Source: Alphaproteobacteria bacterium
Lineage (GTDB): Bacteria > Pseudomonadota > Alphaproteobacteria > Bin65
DNA: 40,391 nucleotides
Assembly: GCA_021776685.1 (NCBI GenBank)
Contig: JAJFFJ010000080.1
Coordinates: forward strand, 1-40,391
Direction: 5' to 3'
In this document: positions 27,860 to 35,525 of the stretch, one piece after another
How positions within the stretch are numbered: position 1 is the first letter of the stretch
Layout: each line of letters opens with the position of its first letter
Made by a program: the position numbers and the translations under genes
Notes under the pieces: generated by a model
Databases searched by the model: none
Told to the model about the DNA's origin: nothing
The model's input: only the letters and a program-made list of their open reading frames with translations

Positions 27860-30322
27860 TTATGCCCGCACAGCCCGGCCGACCAAGGCGGCCGCGGCGG
27901 CATCAAGTATCGCCTCAGCGTCGATGCGATGTTCACGATAGAGGTCATCGATATCGCCCGACTGGCCGAACTGCTCAACGCCCAGCGACTGCACCCGATG
28001 GCCGCGAACCGCGCCGAGCCAGGACAGGGTTGCCGGATGGCCGTCCAGAACCGTGACCAGCCCGGCATCCGGCGCCAGCGGCGCCAGGAGTTCTTCAATT
28101 GCTGCCGGCGCAGATGATTGCCCCCGCTGGCGCGCGCTTTGTGCAGCGGCCCAGCCGGCATTGAGTCTGTCGGCGGACGTAACGGCCAGCAGCCCCGCCC
28201 CCGGCACATCTTCGGCGATCGCTTCCCATGCGGACATAGCTTCCGGCGCAACTGCGCCGGTATAGACGATCGCCAGCTCTGACCCCGGCGCCGGCTCCTT
28301 TAGCCAATAGCCGCCGGCGACAACGTTGTCGCGCAAGGAGTTCGTCATCTCACGTGCGGGCTGCGCCAGATTGCGGGTCGAAAGGCGCAGATAGACCGAG
28401 CCGCCCTCCGCGTCCCGCTGCCACACACCGTCGCCGCTGCCGCCGCCGTCCCGCTGCATATAGTCGAAGCTCCAGGCCATCAGCACGGCCAGTTCATCGG
28501 CAAAGGCCGGCTCGAACGCCGCGAGGCCATCCTGGCTCATGCCGATCAGCGGCGTGCCAACCGACTGGTGGGCGCCACCCTCCGGCGCAAGGGTAATCCC
28601 TGAAGGCGTGGCCACGGTGATGAAGCGCGCGCCCTGGTAGCAGGCATAGTTGAGGGCATCGAGGCCGCGGGCGATGAAGGGGTCGTAGAGCGTGCCGATG
28701 GGAATCAGGCGGCTGCCGAACAGGTGATGGCTCAGCCCCATCGCCGCCAGCAGCAGGAACAGATTGTTCTCCGCGATACCGAGCTCGATATGCTGACCGT
28801 CGCTGGCCATACGCCACTGCTGTGCGCTGACGACCTTTTCGTCCTTAAAGAGATCACCGCGGTCGCGCCGGTCAAACACGCCGCGTCGGTTCACCCAGGG
28901 TCCCAGATTGGTCGACACTGCCACATCGGGCGCAGTGGTGACGATCCGATCCGCCAGTTCGCTGTCGCCCCGGGCCAGCTCCTGCAATATCTGGCCGAAG
29001 GCTGCCTGGGTGGACTGCGTATCACCACGCGGCGTCTCAATCGGCGGCACGGCAAGGATCGGCGCACTGGTCTGCCGGGGGAACTGGCCCGCAAAGGGCG
29101 TGGTGTCCAGAAAGCCTTGCAGCGCCGCCTCGTCCATTTCCAGGCCGGCGAAGGGTGACCATTCCTGACCCTCGTCCACATCCATACTGGCGCGGAAACC
29201 CGCCATCTGGGTTTCATTCATGATGCCGGAGTGGTTGTCCTTGTGGCCGGCAAAAGGCAGGCCATGGCCCTTGATCGTATAGGCGAGGATGCAGGTAGGC
29301 CTGTCGTCGCTGATGCTCTCGAAGGCTTCCAGCAGGGTTTCCAGATCGTGGCCACCTAGGTTGGTCATCAACCGGTGCAGGGCCGCATCGTCGTGCATGG
29401 CCAGCAGGTCGCGCACCTCGGGGTCGTCGCCGTGGACCTCCAGGATATGTGTGCGCCACCCACGCAGATCAGCCTCGCTGCCCTCACCGCGTGCGATGGC
29501 CCCACCTTTGTAGGTGAGAGCGGAATAGAGCGAGTTCGGGCACTGGTCGATCCAGTCACGGAGCTTGTCGCCGCCGGGTTTCTCGAATGCTACCTGCTGA
29601 AGCTTGCCGTATTTGACGTTCAGCACCCGCCAGCCAAAGGACTCGAACAGGTCATCGAAATGGCCGTAATGGAAATCAGTGACCGTGCTGTCCAGGCTCT
29701 GGCGGTTGTAGTCGATGATCCACCAGACATTGCGGATATCGTGCTTCCAGCCTTCCAGCAGACATTCGTAAATGTTGCCCTCGTCCAGCTCTGCATCGCC
29801 GGCGATCGCCACCATGCGGCCACGGGCCTGACCCTCGGGAAGCAAATCGTGGACCCGGAGGTAATCCTGCACCAGAGCGGCAAAGCTGGTGACCGCGACC
29901 CCCAAGCCGACGGAACCCGTGGAGAAATCCACGTCGTCCTTATCCTTGGTGCGTGACGGGTAGGATTGGGCGCCGCCGAAGCTGCGGAACTTCTCCAGCT
30001 GGTCCTGGCTCTGGTTGCCAAAGAGATACTGGATGGCATGGAAGGCAGGGCTGGCGTGCGGCTTGACCGCAATCCGGTCTTCCGGTCGCAGAATGTGAAA
30101 ATACAGCGCAGCCAGCACCGTCGCCACCGACGCGGATGAGGCCTGGTGTCCACCAACCTTGAGGCCGTCACGCGCTTCGCGGATGTTGTTGGCGTTGTGG
30201 ATCATCCAGGTGGACAGCCACAGCACCTTGCGTTCCAACTCGCGGATATAGGGCAGCGGATCGTTAGGCCGCTGCGAATGCGCTGGTGTGGCGGGTGTGT
30301 CGGAAAATTGTGCCTGGGTCAC
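27860..30322 (-). CDS. Homodimeric-type 2-oxoacid dehydrogenase E1 (AceE/MdeB-like)
   Basis: 820 residues with a GTG start at 30322. The protein has the whole transketolase-type organisation of AceE: KVGGHQASSASVATVLAALY near 56, the thiamine diphosphate motif GDAELDEGN (175-183) with N206 closing it, and a transketolase-like second half (GLSHHLFGSRLIPIGTLYDPF, then GITLAPEGGAHQS). E1 decarboxylates a 2-oxoacid, normally handing the acyl group to an E2 lipoyl protein. It is 60 to 70 residues shorter than E. coli AceE and closer to the MdeB type described for 2-oxobutyrate; the substrate cannot be told. No E2 or E3 gene is in the window. Confidence 0.85.
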   Translation of the reverse strand: MTQAQFSDTPATPAHSQRPNDPLPYIRELERKVLWLSTWMIHNANNIREARDGLKVGGHQASSASVATVLAALYFHILRPEDRIAVKPHASPAFHAIQYLFGNQSQDQLEKFRSFGGAQSYPSRTKDKDDVDFSTGSVGLGVAVTSFAALVQDYLRVHDLLPEGQARGRMVAIAGDAELDEGNIYECLLEGWKHDIRNVWWIIDYNRQSLDSTVTDFHYGHFDDLFESFGWRVLNVKYGKLQQVAFEKPGGDKLRDWIDQCPNSLYSALTYKGGAIARGEGSEADLRGWRTHILEVHGDDPEVRDLLAMHDDAALHRLMTNLGGHDLETLLEAFESISDDRPTCILAYTIKGHGLPFAGHKDNHSGIMNETQMAGFRASMDVDEGQEWSPFAGLEMDEAALQGFLDTTPFAGQFPRQTSAPILAVPPIETPRGDTQSTQAAFGQILQELARGDSELADRIVTTAPDVAVSTNLGPWVNRRGVFDRRDRGDLFKDEKVVSAQQWRMASDGQHIELGIAENNLFLLLAAMGLSHHLFGSRLIPIGTLYDPFIARGLDALNYACYQGARFITVATPSGITLAPEGGAHQSVGTPLIGMSQDGLAAFEPAFADELAVLMAWSFDYMQRDGGGSGDGVWQRDAEGGSVYLRLSTRNLAQPAREMTNSLRDNVVAGGYWLKEPAPGSELAIVYTGAVAPEAMSAWEAIAEDVPGAGLLAVTSADRLNAGWAAAQSARQRGQSSAPAAIEELLAPLAPDAGLVTVLDGHPATLSWLGAVRGHRVQSLGVEQFGQSGDIDDLYREHRIDAEAILDAAAAALVGRAVRA

Positions 30323-30456
30323 CTGTACCGTCCCCGGGAAATGCTGGATGAACAGCGCGGATACTATACATCCCGGGTGCGAGGCAACAGCAGACGATTG
30401 GCAGATGGTCCCATTAGGCTGGGGAGTATTTCCCGGCGCGCCTCAGAGGGCAGAAT

Positions 30457-30849
30457 TCAGGCGGCAGCCCGGGGTTCCGGCACTGACCCCGCCGATGCAA
30501 GAGTGGCGACCGAAGCAGATTGAGTACGTGCAGGCGCTTCGTGGATGACCCGCTCGGGAAACTGTTTGAAGAATTCCTTCACCGACAGCACCCGTGGACC
30601 ATCTTTCACCGGCGCACGAAAGGGCTTTTCGAACACCATGTAATAGCGGATGTGGGGAATGTTGTGAGCGTCGGTGTAGAGCGCCGAGACCAATGCGGTC
30701 TCCACATCACCGCTTCGTCTCGACCGGCGGAAAGATGAACCGCGGCGCAGATATTCGATCTGTTTGCCCCGTTTGAAAAACATGCTTGGCAGCATACGAC
30801 CGTGGTCATCCATCTCGTGCAACTCGCAACAAAAGTTAATCTGATCCAC
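30457..30849 (-). CDS. Conserved-looking protein of unknown function
   Basis: 130 residues with a GTG at 30849 as the first possible start (an ATG at codon 13 is an alternative, neither has a strong ribosome site). No family recognised. It is a charged, basic soluble protein with VETALVSALYTDAHNIPHIR, then YYMVFEKPFRAPVKDG and SVKEFFKQFPERVIHE; the last ~25 residues are low-complexity. A good promoter lies 20 to 55 nt upstream, which supports a real gene and the GTG start. It sits 134 nt upstream of the AceE-like gene on the same strand. Confidence 0.6.
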   Translation of the reverse strand: MDQINFCCELHEMDDHGRMLPSMFFKRGKQIEYLRRGSSFRRSRRSGDVETALVSALYTDAHNIPHIRYYMVFEKPFRAPVKDGPRVLSVKEFFKQFPERVIHEAPARTQSASVATLASAGSVPEPRAAA

Positions 30850-30876
30850 GGCCCGTATACCAGAAGCACTAATGGA

Positions 30877-30904
30877 ATAATATAGGATTTACTTTGTTTA
30901 TCAA
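30877..30904 (-). promoter_or_regulatory. Sigma-70-like promoter of the 30457-30849 gene
   Basis: On the minus strand TTGATA (30899-30904) and TATTAT (30877-30882) are separated by 16 nt. The region is markedly AT-rich against the local background. Transcription would begin near 30870, leaving a leader of about 20 nt before the GTG. Confidence 0.5.
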
Positions 30905-30961
30905 TACTTTATGCAAGTTTATTCGCCTGTTGTCTAGCTGTTCTCAAATTAACGATAAAGG

Positions 30962-32458
30962 TTACCCATAAGTCGCCACGAGGTTCGCCATAACATCGGG
31001 AATATGTGCCGCGAGGTCGTCGGCAATAAGATATTCTGCCGCCCTGTTTGCAGCTTCTCCATGGATCCAGGCGCCCGCGCAAGCGGCATCAAGAGCGGTC
31101 ATGCCCTGTGCCAGCAACGCCCCAGTGACCCCCGCCAGCACATCACCTGCACCGGCAGAGGCGAGCCAGGCGGGCGCATTGCCGTTGATTACAGCCTCCC
31201 CGTCAGGCGCCGCGATCACGGTATCTCCGCCTTTCAGGACAACCACCGCACCGGATTGCGCCGCAGCGGCCCGAACAGAGGTCAGCTTGTCCTCGCCCAC
31301 GGCGCCAAATAACCGCTCGAACTCGCCGGCGTGAGGTGTCAGCACGCAAGGGCCCTGAATTGCATCGAACATATTGCCCGGCCCTTGGGCCATCACCGTC
31401 AGGGCATCCGCATCCAGCACGACCGGTTTCCCACTGGCCAGCGCGGCAGCGGTCGCGTCCCGGCAAGCCTCATCAACGCCGTTGCCCGGGCCCAGCACGG
31501 CCGCCGCCACCTTGCGGTCCGCCAATGCCTCGCCAAAGGCGGCCGCGGGCACTTTGCGATGAATCACTGAATTGGGCGTACCAGGAGAGCTGTCATCGGC
31601 CGCGGCCGCCGCCAGCGTCACCATGCCGGGGCCTGAGCGGGCCGCAGCCGCGGCCGCCAACCGCCCTGCCCCCGCCATGACGCCCCCGCGTACCAGCAGA
31701 TGGCCGCGGCTGTATTTGTGGTCCGCAAGCGTCGGCACAGGGAGCCGGCCCGCCCACAGGTCGGGATGATTGAGCCATTGGGTGGGCGCGATATCCGCAA
31801 GAACGCCATTCCGGATGCCAATGTCGGCGACCACGGTCTCGCCGCACCAGAGCCGGTTGGGCACCAACAGGTGACCGGGCTTGCGCCTGAAAAAGGTCAC
31901 TGTCAGGTCGGCCTTCAGCGCCGCCGGGTCCACCGCGGCCACGTCGCCCGAAACGCCAGAAGGCACATCCACCGCAACGCACCACCGCGGTCGGCAGGCG
32001 GCCAGTGTCTCAGCGACAGCACCGTCCAACGGCCGGCTCAGACCTGCACCGAACAGCGCATCAACAATTAGCTCTGCGCCGTCAACCACCGCCGGACCCA
32101 AGGTCTCCACTGGCCCGGTCCACTCACCGGCGGCCCAGGCTGCATCCCCTTTCAGGTCGGAAATGCTCCCCAACAAGGCCAGACGCACGGGCCAGCCCGC
32201 GCCGGCCAGGTGGCGGGCGACGACAAAGCCGTCACCACCATTGTTGCCGGGACCACACAGGATCGCAGCGGGGCATGGCTTCCAGCGCCGGCGGATCTGA
32301 CGTGCAATGGCCCGCCCGGCATTTTCCATCAGCTCGGCGCCCGGTGTGCCACCGGCGATGGCGGCGCGGTCGGCGGCGTACATCTGATCAACGGACAACA
32401 GCGCGTGTCGTTGCCGCGCGTGCTCTGCGTGCCTGTCTTCGAAACGGTCCATGGTCAT
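30962..32458 (-). CDS. nnr: Bifunctional NAD(P)HX epimerase/dehydratase
   Basis: 498 residues from the ATG at 32458, where CGGAG stands 6 nt upstream; the frame is open to 32521. The enzyme repairs hydrated NAD(P)H. The N-terminal epimerase half (YjeF_N) has LMENAGRAIARQIRRRW and AAILCGPGNNGGDGFVVARH; the C-terminal ADP-dependent dehydratase half (carbohydrate-kinase fold) has VVLDADALTVMAQGPG, CVLTPHAGEFERLFG and the GAGDVLAGVTGALLAQG motif. It is divergent from the lipoprotein at 32499 with only 40 nt between the starts. Confidence 0.95.
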   Translation of the reverse strand: MTMDRFEDRHAEHARQRHALLSVDQMYAADRAAIAGGTPGAELMENAGRAIARQIRRRWKPCPAAILCGPGNNGGDGFVVARHLAGAGWPVRLALLGSISDLKGDAAWAAGEWTGPVETLGPAVVDGAELIVDALFGAGLSRPLDGAVAETLAACRPRWCVAVDVPSGVSGDVAAVDPAALKADLTVTFFRRKPGHLLVPNRLWCGETVVADIGIRNGVLADIAPTQWLNHPDLWAGRLPVPTLADHKYSRGHLLVRGGVMAGAGRLAAAAAARSGPGMVTLAAAAADDSSPGTPNSVIHRKVPAAAFGEALADRKVAAAVLGPGNGVDEACRDATAAALASGKPVVLDADALTVMAQGPGNMFDAIQGPCVLTPHAGEFERLFGAVGEDKLTSVRAAAAQSGAVVVLKGGDTVIAAPDGEAVINGNAPAWLASAGAGDVLAGVTGALLAQGMTALDAACAGAWIHGEAANRAAEYLIADDLAAHIPDVMANLVATYG

Positions 32459-32498
32459 GTCATACTCCGAATCACCGCCGAAATCCCTGTTGGCCGCG

Positions 32499-33092
32499 AT
32501 GACGTTCTGCCGCTCCATCATGCTCCTGTTTCTGCCCCTATTCGCGGCGGCAGGTTGCGCCGGCCCCCGTCATGGCCCGATGACTCCCCTGAACACCGCC
32601 CGCAGCTTCGGCTATCAGGAGTCCCGCATCGGCCCGGACCAATGGGAAGTGACCTATTTCGGCATCGTCCGCCGGCTCTCCACCGATGCCGAGCAGGAGC
32701 CTCAGGTCCAGAGTGCCATCCAACGGAGCCGCGAGCTCGCCCTGTGGCGTGCGGCGCAAATCGCCCTCGCCCGCGGCAGGCCAAGTTTTGATGTCGAGCA
32801 GGAACGGGTAGATACGCGGGTCCACCGCCAACCAGGCAGCTATAGGTACCCCCTACACCACTATCCGCATCATTATCGTCATCGCCATTTGGGAGGCTAC
32901 CCCTGGGGTTATCCCTATCCGTGGGGGTACACCTACGATCCACCCACAGCCCATGGGCGCGCCTGGGTGACCTTGCGCGTCAGGTTACGGCGTGACAGTG
33001 GCGGGCGGGTCAATGCCAGAACGTGGCAGGCCCGCATGAGATCCCGTTACGGACATGAAATCCCGCCACCAACAAAAGCCAAAACCCAATAG
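32499..33092 (+). CDS. Lipoprotein resembling the CC0125/CC1285 family
   Basis: 197 residues. A short signal peptide (MTFCRSIMLLFLPLFAAAGC) ends in a lipobox with C20, so the mature protein is anchored by lipid. The block FGYQESRIGPDQWEVTYFG and LWRAAQIALARGRPSFDV matches the CC0125/CC1285 lipoprotein pattern as I recall it; function of that family is unknown. Residues about 112-150 are a histidine-, tyrosine- and proline-rich insert (HHYPHHYRHRHLGGYPWGYP), a possible metal-binding stretch. A strong ribosome site is not visible. Confidence 0.75.
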   Translation: MTFCRSIMLLFLPLFAAAGCAGPRHGPMTPLNTARSFGYQESRIGPDQWEVTYFGIVRRLSTDAEQEPQVQSAIQRSRELALWRAAQIALARGRPSFDVEQERVDTRVHRQPGSYRYPLHHYPHHYRHRHLGGYPWGYPYPWGYTYDPPTAHGRAWVTLRVRLRRDSGGRVNARTWQARMRSRYGHEIPPPTKAKTQ

Positions 33093-33209
33093 CAGCGCTG
33101 GCCGCCAGTCGATCCTGGCAGGCTTCGTGCAGATGCGTTGCATCCTTCCGGCCCGCGCGGCTACAACTGGGCCGCGCTCGCCCCCGCCCGAACCAACCGG
33201 ACCCGCCTG

Positions 33210-33794
33210 ATGAAATTGCTTTTTTCTGTCGCCGCCATGGCCCTGCTGCTGCTCGGATGTTCCTCGGACAGCGACGAGAAGCCATCTACAAAAGCTGTCA
33301 CAAGCATGGGCGACGTGGGCGACCCTTGCCGGTATGGCAAACGGTCAAAGAATGTGTTTGTGGCGGTCAAACATTATAGCGGCCCGGCCTACCGCGGCGA
33401 TTTTGAGGCAGGTGACCTTGAAAAAGTCCGGCCAAAGTGGGGCGGCGCCACCCCGCGGCGGCTGGCAACGGCAACTGCCGCACCGTCGGTGAATGTCTGG
33501 CGGGTGCGCGTGTCCGACAACTGCTACGATCCGAAACGCAAGATCTACTACAACTGTACTAAGACCCTGCGGGCCAACCTGAGCCCCATTCGCGCCATGG
33601 TGCGGGCGGCTCGCCATGAAGATGCACGCCGGCTCGCGGTCCATTTTTGCCAACAGCGCGTCATCCAGGCGGTCGCCAAGCAGATCGGCCCCAGCCACTA
33701 CCGCAGCAGCCTGGGGTGCCGGATCATCGATGACCGCTGGTGCAAAATTCCACGCGCGCTGCGCGGGAAGAAAGCCGCCAAAAAGGCCAACTGA
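33210..33794 (+). CDS. Lipoprotein of unknown function
   Basis: 194 residues from the ATG at 33210, which gives a lipoprotein signal (MKLLFSVAAMALLLLGCSSD, lipidated C17); the longer frame upstream lacks any signal. The mature protein has six further cysteines in spaced pairs (DPCRYG, DNCYDP, YYNCTKT, VHFCQQ, LGCRIID, WCKIP), which suggests disulfides in the periplasm. The end is basic (RGKKAAKKAN). No family recognised. It follows the other lipoprotein after 118 nt. Confidence 0.8.
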   Translation: MKLLFSVAAMALLLLGCSSDSDEKPSTKAVTSMGDVGDPCRYGKRSKNVFVAVKHYSGPAYRGDFEAGDLEKVRPKWGGATPRRLATATAAPSVNVWRVRVSDNCYDPKRKIYYNCTKTLRANLSPIRAMVRAARHEDARRLAVHFCQQRVIQAVAKQIGPSHYRSSLGCRIIDDRWCKIPRALRGKKAAKKAN

Positions 33795-33901
33795 GCTTCA
33801 CTGCACCACCTGCCGCGGCGAATTCCCGCCTTCCACCTTCACTGCAATTGCTGCAGGGAATCCGCACGCATGAATTCACGATATTTTCTGGAGGAGAGCC
33901 C

Positions 33902-34711
33902 ATGTCTGACTATTCGAACTACGAACGCCTGATCACCGACCGCCCGGCGGACGGTGTCCTGCGCGTCACAATGCACAATCCCAATAACCCGATGAATACG
34001 GCGGACAGCAAACTGCACCGGGAGCTCGCCTACATCTGGAATGACATTGACCATGACGAAAGCGTCGGCGCCGTCATCCTGCGTGGTCAGGACAAGGTCT
34101 ACTCGGCTGGCGGCGACTTTGAGCTGGTTCAGCAGCTGATGGACAGCAACGAAGACCGGCTGCGCGGCTGGAAAGAAGCCCGCGACATCGTTTACAACGT
34201 GATCAATTGCGGCAAGCCAACCATCGCCGCCATGAGTGGTCCGGCTGTCGGCGCTGGCCTGGCCGCCGCCATGTGCTGCGACATCACCATCGCCACCAAG
34301 ACCGCCCGCATCGTCGACGGTCACACCCGTCTGGGCGTTGCTGCTGGCGATCACGCCGTAATCGTCTGGCCACTGCTCTGCGGCATGGCCAAAGCGAAAT
34401 ATTATCTGCTGACCTGCGATGCGCTGTCCGGCGAAGAGGCCGAACGCATCGGGCTGATTTCGCTCTGTTGCGAAGATGACGAACTGGAAGCCAAGAGCAT
34501 GGAAGTTGCGACAAAGATCGCCAACGGCGCCCGCACCGCCATGAGCCACACCAAATACGCGCTCAACAACTGGCTGCGCATGATGGGTCCCAGTTTCGAT
34601 GCATCGCTGGCGCTGGAATTCATGGCCTTCACGGGCGATGAGGTGCCGGAAGGACTCGCCAGCTTCGCCGAACGGCGTGCGCCCAACTTCCCGAAAAAGA
34701 CGGTGGTCTGA
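33902..34711 (+). CDS. Crotonase-superfamily enzyme (enoyl-CoA hydratase/isomerase family)
   Basis: 269 residues from the ATG at 33902, with a GGAGGAGA ribosome site; the longer upstream frame is rejected. The crotonase fold is clear: the oxyanion segment YSAGGDFEL (67-75) and SGPAVGAGLAAAMCCDITI (112-130). Both glutamates that act in enoyl-CoA hydratase appear to be absent: the first position aligns with A121 and the second with H141, while D150 stands in the AAGDH loop. So it is a CoA-thioester enzyme but perhaps a hydrolase, isomerase or dehalogenase-like member rather than a hydratase. Confidence 0.88.
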   Translation: MSDYSNYERLITDRPADGVLRVTMHNPNNPMNTADSKLHRELAYIWNDIDHDESVGAVILRGQDKVYSAGGDFELVQQLMDSNEDRLRGWKEARDIVYNVINCGKPTIAAMSGPAVGAGLAAAMCCDITIATKTARIVDGHTRLGVAAGDHAVIVWPLLCGMAKAKYYLLTCDALSGEEAERIGLISLCCEDDELEAKSMEVATKIANGARTAMSHTKYALNNWLRMMGPSFDASLALEFMAFTGDEVPEGLASFAERRAPNFPKKTVV

Positions 34712-34739
34712 CCCCGGCCGCTATCAACTCTCTCTGGTA

Positions 34740-34767
34740 TCCCGGACGGCCAAAGGCTGATCCGGGA
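34740..34767. terminator. Possible bidirectional stem-loop between convergent genes
   Basis: TCCCGGA and TCCGGGA form a 7-bp stem with a 14-nt loop, 29 nt after the crotonase stop and before the convergent small lipoprotein gene. No U-tract. Confidence 0.3.
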
Positions 34768-34872
34768 GCCGGAGGCGGCGCCCACTTTCAGCCTGGCAAG
34801 CTAACGCCAAGGCCTACGGCGCGATGCCGGAACTTGAGAATCGGGATAATGAGGTAGAGACCCAGCTCCGGA

Positions 34873-35094
34873 CTATTGCTGTGCCGTGCGACCGCCTGGG
34901 CAGATGGTAATGCCGGCCTCGGTCACCCGGCAGCCCATGCTCAGGTTATTCTGGTAATAGTTGACACCGCCGGCGCCGCCGGTGACGCAGCCACTGGTCG
35001 CAAGCGCCGCAATCAAGGCGGCGGTGGCCAGGCTCAGGCGCACGGCTGCGCGCCGTTTGGGCCTCGCAGCCAGTATGGTCGTGAGCAAGCGCAT
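34873..35094 (-). CDS. Small lipoprotein of unknown function
   Basis: 73 residues from the ATG at 35094 (MRLLTTILAARPKRRAAVRL); starts further upstream at 35139 or 35175 are open. A basic n-region and hydrophobic stretch (LSLATAALIAALATSGC) end in a lipobox. The mature part is only ~40 residues, with two cysteines (MGCRVTEAGITICPGG). The family is not recognised. Confidence 0.6.
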   Translation of the reverse strand: MRLLTTILAARPKRRAAVRLSLATAALIAALATSGCVTGGAGGVNYYQNNLSMGCRVTEAGITICPGGRTAQQ

Positions 35095-35525
35095 TTTCCG
35101 GACCCCCACAGTTTCCCCCAACGACGGTCCGGTATTCATGGCGCTCAACCCCTGTGGTGTCAGATATCGCTGCATGACTTGCAGGCTGACGGCTGATTGG
35201 GGCTTGAACGGACCGAATCCCTGTCCGCAATAAGGTAACTTTGCGGCAAAGGGGTTTAAGCGTGTCGGAAAGGTTATGGATAATTTGGTTTAAGGAATGC
35301 GTGACCCAGCGCTGCGACGGGAGGAAAGAGCGGCGATCTTCTGCGCCGACCCTGCCTGTGGGGTGACGAGTGGCCGCCTCGGACATATGTCCCCCACTTC
35401 AATGTCGAACTGGAAAAAGGCGACGCGCCCTAGCATGTGTTCTGAATGCTATAGAGGGCCTCTGAAACGGCTCCTTCAGCCTTACCCCCGGACCGCCCTG
35501 CCGGCGTCCGAGTCAACCATCAGGG
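35095..35525. other. Intergenic stretch before the cyclase gene
   Basis: About 430 nt between the divergent small lipoprotein and cyclase genes, unless a longer start of the lipoprotein is used. It contains an AT-richer part near 35220-35295. The plus-strand frame at 35297-35548 has no ribosome site or family content and was not called. Promoters for both genes should be here, but I see no convincing hexamer pair. Confidence 0.5.
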
